From positions 1-64,000 of the forward strand of contig JAURVB010006679.1 in assembly GCA_033002965.1 (NCBI GenBank): a DNA stretch of 64,000 nucleotides, written 5' to 3'. Numbering within the stretch: position 1 is the first letter of the stretch; every line of letters starts with the position of its first letter. Made by a program: the position numbers and the translations under genes. The stretch comes from Piper betle. Taxonomy: Eukaryota; Streptophyta; Magnoliopsida; Piperales; Piperaceae. Below, in pieces: positions 1 to 10,946 of the stretch. Below the pieces are notes generated by a model. The model searched no databases. It was given only the letters and a program-made list of their open reading frames with translations, and was not told the DNA's origin.

Positions 1-1
1 A

Positions 2-142
2 ATGACTATAAATAGAGAGCGAAGAACCGGAAGTGTTACACTTGCACCACCTCTACAAGGCTTTGCCCGGGACATGCAAAACATGATTGATGATGCTATA
101 AGAACCGAATCAAGCTTTCCGTCGTGGATCATTCCCTACTAG
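2..142 (+). CDS. Possible 3' end of an unidentified coding region (partial)
   Basis: An open frame of 46 codons runs from the window edge to a TAG stop. The peptide ends in SFPSWIIPY and contains APPLQGFARDMQNMIDDAIR, which is a plausible folded-protein composition and unlike the AT-rich noise around it. I do not recognise the family. It may be the last exon of a gene or transposon lying upstream of the window, or chance. The stretch that follows, to about 1660, shows no gene. Confidence 0.2.
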   Translation: MTINRERRTGSVTLAPPLQGFARDMQNMIDDAIRTESSFPSWIIPY

Positions 143-1660
143 TCGCATTGGGTTGTCGATTTATGGTTGGGAAGTAGCATGGAAGACCTTAGAAGTTTGT
201 TTCTTTAAAAAATAGTCTCCACAAATATTAAAAAAAAGTTTAATTTGAGGTGTGAAGAATGCTGCAATTTGAACAAGATGAGGAGCCCCTCCACGTCAGT
301 CTCTTGTTCTGTTGGTCAAGAGTCGTTCTCATCGTATATATATATATGTATAGCGTTTCTTAGACGAGTGGAATTGGCGTGTTCCAACATTCTTAGGTCA
401 ATTTTGTTAATTAAACCGAAAATATTTTTATAAATACTTTTCTTACAACTAGAGATATGTAATTTTCTTATATTTTTTACTAGGTAATTGTTAAGTTACA
501 TAACCCGTGCCCTAATTAAAATTTATGGATAATGGTTGCTAGTGGAATGTCTTACATCAATAATTAATTTTGCAAGACCCAATCATTAAGAACACTTTTT
601 CAGTGCCCATAAATGCCTTTAAAATGATAATTTTGAATTTAATTGTAGGTATTATAATTGGTATCATCCACGCCTGATTGTGTCTCAAAGCAAATAAAAC
701 TATAAAGACCTATCGGCTGAGTATTGTTTATTAAATTAAGATGATAATATATAAGATACAAGGTCAAGCTATCAGATGTGGTTAAAATTAAGGCCAATCA
801 AATGTCAATTATCATTCACATGTGAGGAGGAAAGAGGATTGAGAACTCTTCCCAGGTGATGAGGGTATTTCCCAAAATATTTTTTTTATCGAGATATGTA
901 AGAAAACGAATGTCAAACATATATTAAGTAATATCATGTTGTACTGAAACACGTCTACTGTGTGCCCTAACCCATGGAATAGAATGAGGCTTTCTTAATT
1001 AGTAATGAAATAATTTATAATTGCCTTACTTTTGTAGTACTTATTAGAACTTGAAATTGATTGTTTTAGTCTTTGATAAAAATAACTAACCCAAATCTTT
1101 AAGGTTATGAACAACTTTTTAAAAGGAGATTGCTCGTCTTATATTGTACTTCTATATACCGCAACTTTTTGTTTTCTTTTTATATATCACAAGACAAGCC
1201 CTTCAAACCCGTCTACTCCTTATTTTATTGCTGTTAATGGTATAGTTACTCTCTTTGATAATTGCAAATTTTTGTGCACTTTTAATTATGAACATTTATC
1301 AAATTAATCAAACCCAGAAAATGCAGAACTAGTTACACTTCGTCAAACCTTAAATTACGCTTTCAAGTCCAGTCTCCCCTCGGAGGTGAACTTATTAGAT
1401 TGTTATAATATAATGAACTACATCTCTTTTGGAGTGAAATGTATTAACCGGCAAAACTCTGCTCTTGTTGCCTCTTGTCGAGATATATTTGTAGCCTAAT
1501 GCAGCTATTAGATGGATTCTTAGAAACCATCATCTTGCTCAATCTGGCCGCCTCTGTATTTTGCCTTCTTTTAGATAATATAGATTTTGATCTAAGACGT
1601 TAATAAAAAAATTTTCTGAGCCAATCGGGTTTCTCTTAGTGGACGTTCTAGACATAAAAA
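143..1660. other. AT-rich spacer, no gene seen
   Basis: The two short open frames here (245-433 and 1107-1307) have no recognisable protein features. A short TA run lies near 336-350. No other structure is apparent. Confidence 0.5.
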
Positions 1661-2054
1661 AAAAGAATATTATCATCCATCACATATAAGGACAAAAATC
1701 CGAGCTTGACATATTCATAAGGATGAGGACCATATAAATGGTGAAAAATGGTGATTGGCATGTAAAACTAATTCTGAGTGCTACTCTTTTGACTTTTGGA
1801 CAGAAATGCCTCACAATTATTCTTAAAACTTTATTGGGTTGATGTCCGCGCGAGGTGAAGGCATTCTTGGACTACATTTTGCTGCAACCAATTCAATATA
1901 TTAAAAAAATTCAATAAAAAATCCATGAATAGTTTGCAGCAAATCTTTTGATGTTTTGTCCAGCTAACAAATTGCCACTTTAAAGTCCAAATTTATCCAT
2001 TTTAGAACATAAATTACAACCATCCAAATTATCCTAAAAAGCTGTGTAAGACAA

Positions 2055-2670
2055 CTAGATAGAGCGAGTTGAGCTCAACTTGTATTCGAACTCGGCTCGA
2101 ATAGTTCGAAATTCGTTTAAACTCGACTAGAGATCGAATAAGTTTTGAATATATATGCTCGAGTTGTACTCAAATATCTTTTATATGTTCGAGCTCGTCT
2201 CTTGCTCGAATATACTTAAACTATTTAATTTTCCTGAGCTCAAACCTAGCTCGTTCGTGAGCTCGAAACCAACTCGATTAAAAGTCAAAAGTCCCTCACT
2301 CAAAAAAATGCAATCAATATGAATTGAACCCACAACCTCGAGGTCATCAACTTAAATACTTACCATCTCAACTATCTCATTACTCTACTATTATATTTTA
2401 TATATATATATATATATATAATATAAAAACTTTATTATTATATTATTTTATCGAGTCGAGTTCGAGTCGAGCCACTAGTTAAGTTCGAGTCGAGCCACTA
2501 GTTAAGTTCGAGTTATAACCGAGTTGAGTCGAGTCGAACACGACCTTGCTTAAGCTCGGCTCGTAAGATTCGAGTTCGAGCTCGAACATTTAAATGTTGA
2601 ATTTCAAGTCGAGTCAAGCTGAGTTGAACGCTAAATGCTCACGAACTAACTCGCTCAATTAGCAACCCTA
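2055..2670. mobile_element. TCGAG-rich non-autonomous element
   Basis: About 600 bp is dominated by short GAGTCGAG / CTCGAGC-type words in both orientations, so the two halves (about 2055-2290 and 2445-2660) are roughly inverted. A (TA)n run at 2396-2424 sits in the middle. The right edge reads in reverse as TAGGGTTGCTAATTGAGCGAG, which resembles the ends of short plant DNA elements. A direct repeat of TTAAGTTCGAGTCGAGCCACTAG occurs near 2476-2510. No protein is encoded. Class II non-autonomous origin is an inference. Confidence 0.4.
2396..2424. repeat. (TA)n microsatellite
   Basis: An uninterrupted TA run lies in the centre of the TCGAG-rich element. Confidence 0.9.
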
Positions 2671-3281
2671 ATAGTTACATGATTTTTCTCTAGTAAATAT
2701 TTTATTTTATTTATTTTTGTCCCACAAAACATGACATTCGCTCGCTTGCACACACCCTAGAAACCATAACCTCCCCACGGCCAGTTCAGCAACCCGTGAT
2801 TTGACACTTGAGTTTGTTTAAAAAAAATGCAATCATCCATCACTTGAATAAACAAAAGCCAAAATAAATACTACCACATAAGGACCACAAAAATGGTTAT
2901 TGTTACCTAAAACTACTAATTAATTAATTTCAAGCTATCTATCCGCGCGCTTAACTTCTCTAAATTATTCACCCATAAAAAACACACTGAATCTAAAAAT
3001 TAAGTAGTGATATCCAATTATACATATCCCAAACCATTAATGAGATATCAACAAGCAGCTTGCAGCAAATTCCTTATTCTTTTTAACTAACAATTCACCG
3101 TGAATAAATCCCAAATATAATAATTTTTTAAATGCAAAACGTAAATTCTAATGATTTACTAGAACTTGACTGAAAGGGTATAGAAAAGAAAAACTCTTAA
3201 TAATTAATTCGTACTTGGATACATACAAATATATATTCATGAATACCATCCCACCAGACTCAACGAGCTAATAGCTACTAA

Positions 3282-3372
3282 TTTCAGGCTCGCCTAGGGT
3301 TTCAAATGTTGAAGTTAAGCTTTATTCCAAAGCTTTATAGCTTTCAGGCTCGCCTAGGGTTTCAAATGTTGA
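3282..3372. repeat. 31-bp direct repeat, 60-bp period
   Basis: The same 31 bases, starting TTTCAGGCTCGCC and ending AAATGTTGA, occur at 3282-3312 and 3342-3372 without a mismatch. The 29 bp between them is unrelated to flanking DNA. This is a recent short tandem duplication. Confidence 0.9.
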
Positions 3373-3985
3373 GACATTAAAAGAAAATGTGCAATCACCA
3401 ATATGATTTATAATTTACTGTGAGAAAAGCCCCACAAATATAACTTGTGACAAATATTAATTTTTTATTGTTTTTGTCACAAATATGCACCGTACAAATG
3501 ACCTCCGTATTGTCAAGAAGGTAAACATTGCGTGACATCATATAACTATATTTTAACATGATCGACTGTGTCGAAATATTTGTTAAGAGGTATTCATGAC
3601 AACCTTCTATGACAATTTTTTGACATATTGTGATAAACACCATGTCGAATTTGACAATTGTCTTTGTCATATCTTAGCCACGTCAAAAAATTATTCCAAT
3701 TATATATATATATAGAAGGTTTGAAGTGCGCTGCCTTGGCTTTTGCAGTACAAGCAGCGCACCTGATTGATAGTTGTTGGATCAAAATCCAACGGCCATC
3801 CGCCCCCCCCCTTCCCTCCGCTCACAGTGCGACCTTCCCGCCCCCGCCGCTACGCCCCCGTCAAGTGCCGCCCACTTCCACCCCCCACCCCTTGCCCGCA
3901 GACCACAGCCCCCCCCCCCCCCTTAAGTCAAGTTTTTATTTAGAAATAATTTTTTTAAATAATAAAATAATTTCGTAATAAAAAT

Positions 3986-4165
3986 TTGACTCGAGTCGGG
4001 ATTGAGTCAAGTTTTTATTATAAAATTATTTTATTTTTAAAAAAATTATTTAATAATATTGACTCGATTCTGGAACGAGTCAAGTTTTTATTTTATGGTA
4101 TTTTATTTTAAAATTTATTTCGTAATATTGACTCGAGTCGAGAGTGAGTCAAGTTTTTATTACCA
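3986..4165. repeat. Three tandem units of about 70 bp with a TTGACTC...GAGTCAA dyad
   Basis: Units begin at 3986, 4059 and 4128 (periods 73 and 69 bp). Each opens with TTGACTCGA, then about ten bases, then GAGTCAAG followed by a T-rich tail. The opening is an inverted repeat that could form a stem. The same dyad recurs at 32809-32837. Confidence 0.7.
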
Positions 4166-4363
4166 AATTGTCATTGTCATTTCCTCCCCTACACCTCTAT
4201 TTTGTCGCGCTACAGCCGATGACCTTGCCGCCTTGGGGGGGAGGGGGGGACAGCGACGCCCAGGGGGGCCACGGCTTTGGGTGGGGACAGGGGGAGTGGA
4301 AGGGGGTGGCCTGTGGGGGGGGGGGGCGGTGGGAGAGAACATCAAATGATTAATGACCTCTGA

Positions 4364-4366
<3 letters not shown>

Positions 4367-4411
<45 letters not shown>
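4367..4411. repeat. (TA)n microsatellite
   Basis: A run of about 22 TA units lies next to a G-rich tract. Confidence 0.95.
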
Positions 4412-4413
<2 letters not shown>

Positions 4414-5399
4414 ACTCCTCACATTAACATGGCCTTTGGTGATTGGGCGACGAGCATGACCTATGCACATGTGGCATCTATTTAAAAACAAAAAATACAA
4501 AAAACGAAAAAATTTCCCATTTTTAAAATTTTTTTTTTACTTTAGTTTAGATTATTATGTGGCTATAATTGTGGCAAAAAAGTTTTTAATAAATTTGACA
4601 CGTAGCCACGTACAAAAACGGTGGCAGTACATTATTTTAATTTAATTTTTTTAAACTGTCGTAATATGACTTGGCAAAAAATGATGGAAAATATTAAAAA
4701 ACAAAATTTAACATTTTTCATCGTTAATGGTGTCAAAATGATTGTAGCCAAGAAATTTTAAATATTTTTTTACATGTTTGTTATAAATTTTATCATGGAG
4801 TTTGCAACGGGAATATCGTGATAATTTAAATTTTAGCAAAGATATTTTGTGTCAAAATGTTGTGCCATTTTTTATTTGAGTATTTTTTATCTTTGAAATG
4901 TAATGTGTCATGAGTAACCGTGACAAAATTTTGCTACATATCTCTCGTGGTAAGTTTTTTTCTATTTTTGATTTTGAAATTGTTTTTATATTGACAAGAG
5001 TTAGCCATGGGATGCCTGTGACAAAATTTTAATATAGATGTGATCCCTTAATAAAAAGTTATATTAAATTTATAACAGCAAAAAATTATAATTTTGCCCA
5101 CAATACGCCATAGACTAAAGTCTATTTAAACTATGGCCCAACAAATAATCTTAAAAACTATGAAACAACAAATACTCTTAAAAACTATGGCCCACGAGGG
5201 GACAGCAATGCCCAGGGGGCCGCGGCCGTGGGTGGGGATAGGGGTGGAAGAGGGGGGAATGCATGTGGGGGTTGCAGCGGTGGGCAGGGGCAAAGGGGGG
5301 GGGCGCGATTGCAGGCGGGAAGGTCATCATGGGGGGCACTGTGAGCGGAGGGAAAGTATGGGGGGTAGGGGGAGGGGAATGCAAAATATTATATCAGAA

Positions 5400-6092
5400 A
5401 ATAAAATTAATTAATATAAAATAAAATAAATGCACTAAAATAAAATATATTAATTAAATAAAATAAATTATCATTTAGATTTATGGTTGGAAATAAATAA
5501 AATAAAATATTTATTATTTATGTCCAAAATTTTTTGGTTATTATATCTTATTTTATATTTTTTTCATTTTTAATTAAATTTAACATTATTTTATTTTATT
5601 TTTTAAATAGTGCATATTAAGCCATCCATTAACTGGTTGAAAGTTTGTCTACTTGTCATTTAATGTCATATATTTAACGGTGTTAGTTTTGAGGGGGTTA
5701 AGTGTTACCTTTTTTAAAATGAGGGAGACAACTCATAGTTGAATTAATGGAAGGGAACAAAATGAAAAATAAATTAATTTATTTAGGAGGGTTATTTGCT
5801 CTAATTTTTTAGCTTTTTACCAAAAATGTACAAATTGTTTTGATATTACCTATTGTTTGAAACATCAAAGTAAATTACCAAATAAGTGGAAATTTAATTA
5901 GAATATCAAACTACCCTTAAGATAAAAAATCTTAAAAAATATAAAAAAAACTTTTCATAAGAGCCGACAAATGGTCGCACCTTAGTGGAGGTAGGCCACC
6001 CCTAACAATGGGGCGGCCCGAGTGTCAGCAATGTGCCGAAGGAGAAATTCAACAAAGGTGGCACAACAAACAACGGTGAGGGTGCCAGTGAG
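5400..6092. other. AT-rich spacer, no gene seen
   Basis: The region is mostly A/T homopolymer-like sequence. At about 5960-6090 there is a GC-richer block (GGGGCGGCCC) broadly like the GC core near 28900-29060, and both have AT-rich left flanks of similar wording. No open frame of interest was seen. Confidence 0.4.
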
Positions 6093-6097
6093 AACAT

Positions 6098-7689
6098 TGA
6101 TAACTCTGTAAAAGAGGTATTATTCTTTGCATTTTATATTGGGTTTTGTCATGTTTTGAGTGATTTTTATTTTAATTTTATCAATTTAAAAGTTTATTAG
6201 ATATTATTAACAATGCGAGAAATTATTGTGATTATGGTGTAAAAAATGCTAATTAATGTTGTTCTAGTAGAGTATAAAAGTTAGAAGACGATCTAGAATC
6301 AATTCGGGGCAAAATCGGGCTAAAAAGTGTAACCTGGAAATTGTAGCGAGTGCTCAAGTGCTGGGAACAGAGCGCTCGAGCGTTAGCCTTTCTGTTAAGA
6401 AGTGTTATGGCTAAGAGCTGAGCGCTCGAGCGCTAGCGGTGGAAAACCTGATTTTTCTGTTATTTTTAGAGATCCTAGTGGACCCCACTTGAAATATTTG
6501 GATGGATCATTTATAAACTTGATTAGGGTTTTAAAAGAAGAAAACAACATTAGACAGCTAAGAGACGGCACGAGAGAAGGAACGACGAAGAATTTAGATT
6601 AGAATAAATAGACGGTTTCTCCAAAAGAGTTTTTTTATTTTGATTTACTTTTTTTTGTAAGTAAATGATTTCTTTCATATCACATATGAATTTCTTGAAT
6701 TTAAGCGAATACTTTATGGAGTAAATTCTTTTCTAGGATTTTCATGAAACCTAGTGCACGGATTAATAAAGGTTATTAATTTTTATCTATGTGATTGTAA
6801 TGTTGAATCATCTATTTTATTCTATTCTTAATGCTATCATTAGACTAGCCATCTATTATTAGATCTAGAGATTTGATTTTGTCTAGAGTTAGAAAGATTA
6901 AAATTTTCATTGAATAAAATATCATTTGTTCATCTGTTTTGGGTGATTCACACGTGAGATAGAAATATACTCATATGTCTTGGGTAACTGTTAAGGGCAA
7001 AACTTAAAGTATCATTTTGCATACATAATTTCATAAAGATATAGGAGTTGGGTGCGAGTGATAAGTTTATAGTGAATCGAGAGATATCATAAAAAATTAA
7101 TTCTCATGGTTAATGATCCAAATGTTCAATTCATAGGTAGAAATTATAATTTTAATTATATAGAGCACTAGGTGAAATTGAAAATCCTAGGTTTGTCATC
7201 TTGATGTTAATATTTGATTTAAATATTATATTTTAGACTAGTTTAATCTTAATTCATAATTTGATCACTCTTTAAATTCATTTCTATTTAAGTATAATTA
7301 ATTAAATTAGTTTTGGCAACTAAAATTTCTAGTAATAATTCATCGTGAGACGATACTTTCTTATCACTTTTATTACTTGATTTGGCACGTGCACTTGCGT
7401 TATAATATCCACATCAAGTTTTTGAGGGCTCGAGCACTCGCTACAGTTTCCAGGTCACACTTTTTGGCCCAATTTCGCCCTGAATTGATTCCAGATCATC
7501 TTCTAACTTTTATACCCTGCTAAAATAACATTAATTAGCAATTTTTACACCAAAATTACAATAAATTTTTGCATTATTAATAATATCTATTAAACTTTTA
7601 AAATAATAAAATAAAAATAAAAATCACTCGAAACATGACAAAACTCAATATAAAATGCAAAGAATAATAACTCTTTTATAGAGTTATCA
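6098..7689 (+). mobile_element. LTR insertion with inverted partial second copy, TSD AACAT
   Basis: The insertion starts TGATAACTCT and ends AGAGTTATCA, and is flanked on both sides by AACAT (6093-6097 and 7690-7694). The part from 6098 to about 7413 reads as one LTR whose end (GTGCACTTGCG...CCACA) is followed by TCAAGTTTTTG, typical of the start of the internal region of plant Ty3/gypsy elements. At about 7425 the sequence switches to the reverse complement of the first 262 bp of the same LTR (7428-7689 against 6098-6360). No protein is encoded. A target duplication around the whole unit shows it integrated in this form. Confidence 0.75.
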
Positions 7690-7724
7690 AACATCTACAT
7701 TGATGACGATGTGAACGGTCATCG

Positions 7725-8485
7725 TTTAACACCCCGATACCGGTTAACCTAAGAACCAGATCAGAAGTGTTATGATTGAGTCAAGACATGTTTAAATCAA
7801 TTAATTTATAAGACATGTATGAGACAACTGACCGAACAAAAGATTGGAAGGCACAACTAATTGCATAGCCAATGCTAAACTAAATATACATGAATACACA
7901 TCAAATCCAAACAAAAGAACGAATGAAAACAACGACGTGATGAGAACAAGTATGTGTAGCATCTATCTGTCCTTCCACCAAAGCTGACCCAATACATAGG
8001 AATACAAGATCTATATATATAATAAGAAAAATGTCAACAACAAGTGTCATTGATCCGGAAAATGACTAGTACAAACTAGCAAATAGAATCTAATATTCCA
8101 CGAGGAAGGAAAACCATATATAATCTCTATGAGAACACTCAAAGGGCATCTACTAAAGAGCCATCAAGTTTCGGACTTGATAGCATCTTGAACTGAACTA
8201 GTGTTATGCCATTATTGACAATAATTAGTCCCGCTCTCGAGAAAAAGCACATATCCTAAGCGGTCTTCAAACCTTTATATAATGTCTGGCCAGGAGCACA
8301 AAGGCTTTATACTCTCAAACAGTCATCTTTAATATCCTCTGATACCACAAGTTTAGACATGTGTTGTACACAACAATACATGTCTACTTTAAGCCTCTCC
8401 AGATATGAGGAAATTCTAAATGTAGAGATGTCAAAATCCCTCTAGAATGGAACAACTCTCTCACTAATTCAGAGCCTGTTGTGAC
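7725..8485 (-). mobile_element. Reverse fragment of the TGTAACACCCC-type long LTR family
   Basis: The left edge TAACACCCCGATACCGG corresponds to the reversed 3' end of this family (compare 52884 onward). At 8430-8485 the words TCAAAATCCCTC, GGAACAAC and TTCAGAGCC are in the same order as at 53100-53145, and are the reverse of GGCTCTGGATTAG...CCATTCCCGAGGG at 34349-34390. The middle is too diverged to align by eye. Confidence 0.5.
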
Positions 8486-8491
8486 CTGCAT

Positions 8492-9985
8492 ATGCACATG
8501 CTCATGGTATATGCAAGGTCAAATTTACCAACTTTTGGCTCACTAAAACAACTGGAGATGGAATTTGTACATAAAACAACTGAGCCACTTGTTCGATTTT
8601 TGAGATTGGTGGATAGTGATGAAAGACCATCAATATCATTTATTTATGATGAAATGCAAAAGGCTATAGAAGAAATAAAAGTGGTACATGGCATGAAAGT
8701 AGAACGATACAAGTTATTTGTTTATATCATTACTAAGAGATGGGCGAATCAATTTTGTCATCCTCTTCATGTTGCATCATATATGATTAATCCTCAAACT
8801 TGTTATCTCCCTGAATCTATCATTGTATGTTCTCATTTGACTTATGTACCTTTATGATTTTTTTAACAATTTTATATTTCTTCTGTTTGACTTGGAATAA
8901 TTTTGTAGCCAAATGAACTATATCGTGCATTCAATGATGTCATTTGTTGTTTGGAACTCGATAACGTAGCTCAATCCATGGCATCTTTGTAGGTCAAAAT
9001 ACTATTAATTTTAATTATATATATTTATGTATAACTAAATATGATTGCTAATTTTGTTTTAATATTTTTAGTGGTCTGATTTTGTATATGCAAAAGGAGA
9101 TTTTGGATATTCTCTTACAATTACCAATAAAGAAGTGCTTCATCTAGGTAAAATCCACATTTCTATATTTCATTTTTATAGCAAGCTTATAAGTAAATCA
9201 ATTTGTCAAATGTAGCATCATGGTGGGAGTAACATGGTATAAGTTGCCTTGAACTACACAAGATAGCTATAAGAATACTTAGTCAAACTTCATCATCATC
9301 GGATTGTTAACATAATTGGAGCACTTTTAACCAAGTACATACCAAAAAAAGAAATCAACTTGCAAGGAAGAGAGTAAATGATCTTGTATATATTCATTAC
9401 AACATGTGGGTAAAAGAAAAAGAGTTGAGATGGAGGCATAAATATGATGCAGTTAGTGAACATTTGAGTTTGGAAGACTCATTAGATGAGTGGGTTAGAG
9501 AACGGGACAACCAATCACCATCGGTATGTTTAAATAAAGCTTACATCATATTTATGATTTTATGTATGATTTTTTTTAGAATTAAAATAAATAGGGTGTG
9601 ATTTTTTTCTATGTAGGATGATTTCTTTGGTACCAATGTTGGCAACAGTGATGGTAAAGACGAAGAGGCCTTTGTAGCAAATCAAAGTGGCAGCACATTG
9701 AAAATTGCAATTGGATCATGTTCTAGTACGTTTGATGGTTTTTCTTTGCCTCCTCTTCCTAGTGGACTTAATGTTGATATTGGTATATCTATTGACTTAC
9801 AACATAATTTGTTTTTGCCTCCTGTACCGAAGGAACTTCATATGAGTAGGAGTTTTATGTCTCTTTTTACGCAGGGGTCTCGTGTTGATGCGGGTGAGAG
9901 CTCTACTCTTCCCATTGGTGATAGTGATTCAGACTCCGAAGATGCTCCATATAATGAATTACATGATTTAGTAATCTCCATGTAA
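8492..9985 (+). pseudogene. hAT-family transposase gene, C-terminal part, decayed
   Basis: The first block (8492-8857) reads like the middle of plant hAT/DUF659-type transposases: PLVRFLRLVDSDERPSISFIYDEM, then RWANQFCHPLHVASYMINP. After about 9213 comes the C-terminal dimerisation region, with WW, LSQTSSSSDC, HNWSTF and RVNDLVYIHYNMW in the expected order. These blocks are separated by gaps that look like introns, with GT at the left and TTTGTAG or TTTTAG at the right (about 8831-8909, 8989-9070, 9147-9212, 9523-9616). The last block (9617-9985) is acidic and ends DSDSDSEDAPYNELHDLVISM. In-frame TAA codons interrupt the dimerisation block (after WWE and before HNWSTF), so no product is expected. 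The N-terminal part, with the zinc finger and first catalytic region, is absent. LTR fragments bound it on both sides. Confidence 0.75.
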
Positions 9986-10029
9986 AATTGTGCTAAACCT
10001 TGATTTTGTGGACTTGTATTAATAACTTG

Positions 10030-10946
10030 TTATTATCATTTGATAGAGCACAAATGATGACATATCAATTACTTCGGGATGCTATCGGGTCTGCAACCCA
10101 GTGGCTCTTCAATAGGTGCCCTTCAGAGAGTTCACGAGAACTATATGAATGTTTTCTTTCACAAGAGAGTTTGTTCTCATAGTCACTTTGATATTAGTTA
10201 TATTTTTAGACTAGTAATACTCGTTATTAACGTGCTTTTATAATATATGTGAGTAATGATCATAAGTTGAATGGACCAACCTGGACGGAGGAGTAGTGAT
10301 GTCTCTTGGATACACGCTTGTCAGATGATAGCATATTTAATATTTTGAGGATGATGTAATGAAATTTAATACTTGATGTAGTGTGATATGATGTATGTTG
10401 TAGTAGAAAGTTTGATAAGAATGACATGTTAATAAATATATTTAGACATTAAATAAGTACAATTAGTAAGTCAATGCCTATAATTAATAAGAAATGTGAA
10501 TAGAATGCATAGATATGTAAGACCCAGTTTACTTAGGTAAGATGAAGGTAAATCAACAGTTGAGTTGAGAATCAATACAGAAATGAATTATACAGTTGAA
10601 TAAATTTATTGTTTGAATATTTTATTAATTATTTATATACATAAACATGTTAATTTGACAGGGTGACCCTTGATTACACTTTTAAGGGAATCTCAGTCTA
10701 TCTTATTTTATGAATTTTATAGATTTTTTTAAGTCGTTTTGGTATGCAAATTAGTTGTCATGTCATCAATATAGTAGTATGTTATGTTTGTTTTTGTACA
10801 TTTATTTATGCATAAAGATTGATATCTTCCATCTCGGGACCCGAGGGTAGATCTACAAAGTTGTGATCGGGTTAGCCGACCTAACCAGGACCGGTGACAT
10901 TTCTATTCGGTTCCCAAGCATGAACCAAATTTGGGGTATTATAAGA
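10030..10946 (+). mobile_element. 3' fragment of the long LTR family
   Basis: GGGATGCTATCGGGTCTGCA near 10077, the CCCAGTGGCTC and CTTCAGAGAG words, the TAGACTAGTAATACTCGTTATTAA region and the terminal CCAAATTTGGGGTATTA follow the same order as 34630-35388 of the complete 3.0-kb copy. It is a diverged, 5'-truncated relic. Confidence 0.7.

Larger units (their letters stand above)
1665..3165. repeat. Old diverged local duplication (about 1665-2035 and 2835-3165)
   Basis: Two stretches share ordered short blocks: ATCATCCATCAC, ATAAGGAC, AAAAATGG, a GCAGCAAAT block followed by CTAACAA, and similar A-rich spacing. The copies are heavily diverged. The TCGAG-rich element and spacer between them suggest that one ancestral sequence was duplicated and later separated. 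This is a by-eye match and needs alignment. Confidence 0.3.
3390..5400. mobile_element. Unclassified AT-rich repeat with GC-rich inverted cores
   Basis: Short words such as GTGACAAA and its complement TTTGTCAC recur at both ends (3450-3700 and 4560-5030), a pattern like the subterminal repeats of DNA transposons. Inside are G- or C-rich blocks: a C-rich block at about 3795-3925 and G-rich blocks at about 4195-4330 and 5175-5365. The block ending near 5355 is the reverse complement of the one near 3810 (both hold CCTCCGCTCACAGTG in opposite orientation). No transposase is visible. A CACTA-like assignment is possible but unproven. Confidence 0.35.

Noticed and set aside
3390..5130. Assignment to the CACTA superfamily
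   Set aside because: Subterminal-like GTGACAAA words are suggestive, but no CACTA termini, 3-bp duplication or transposase was found.
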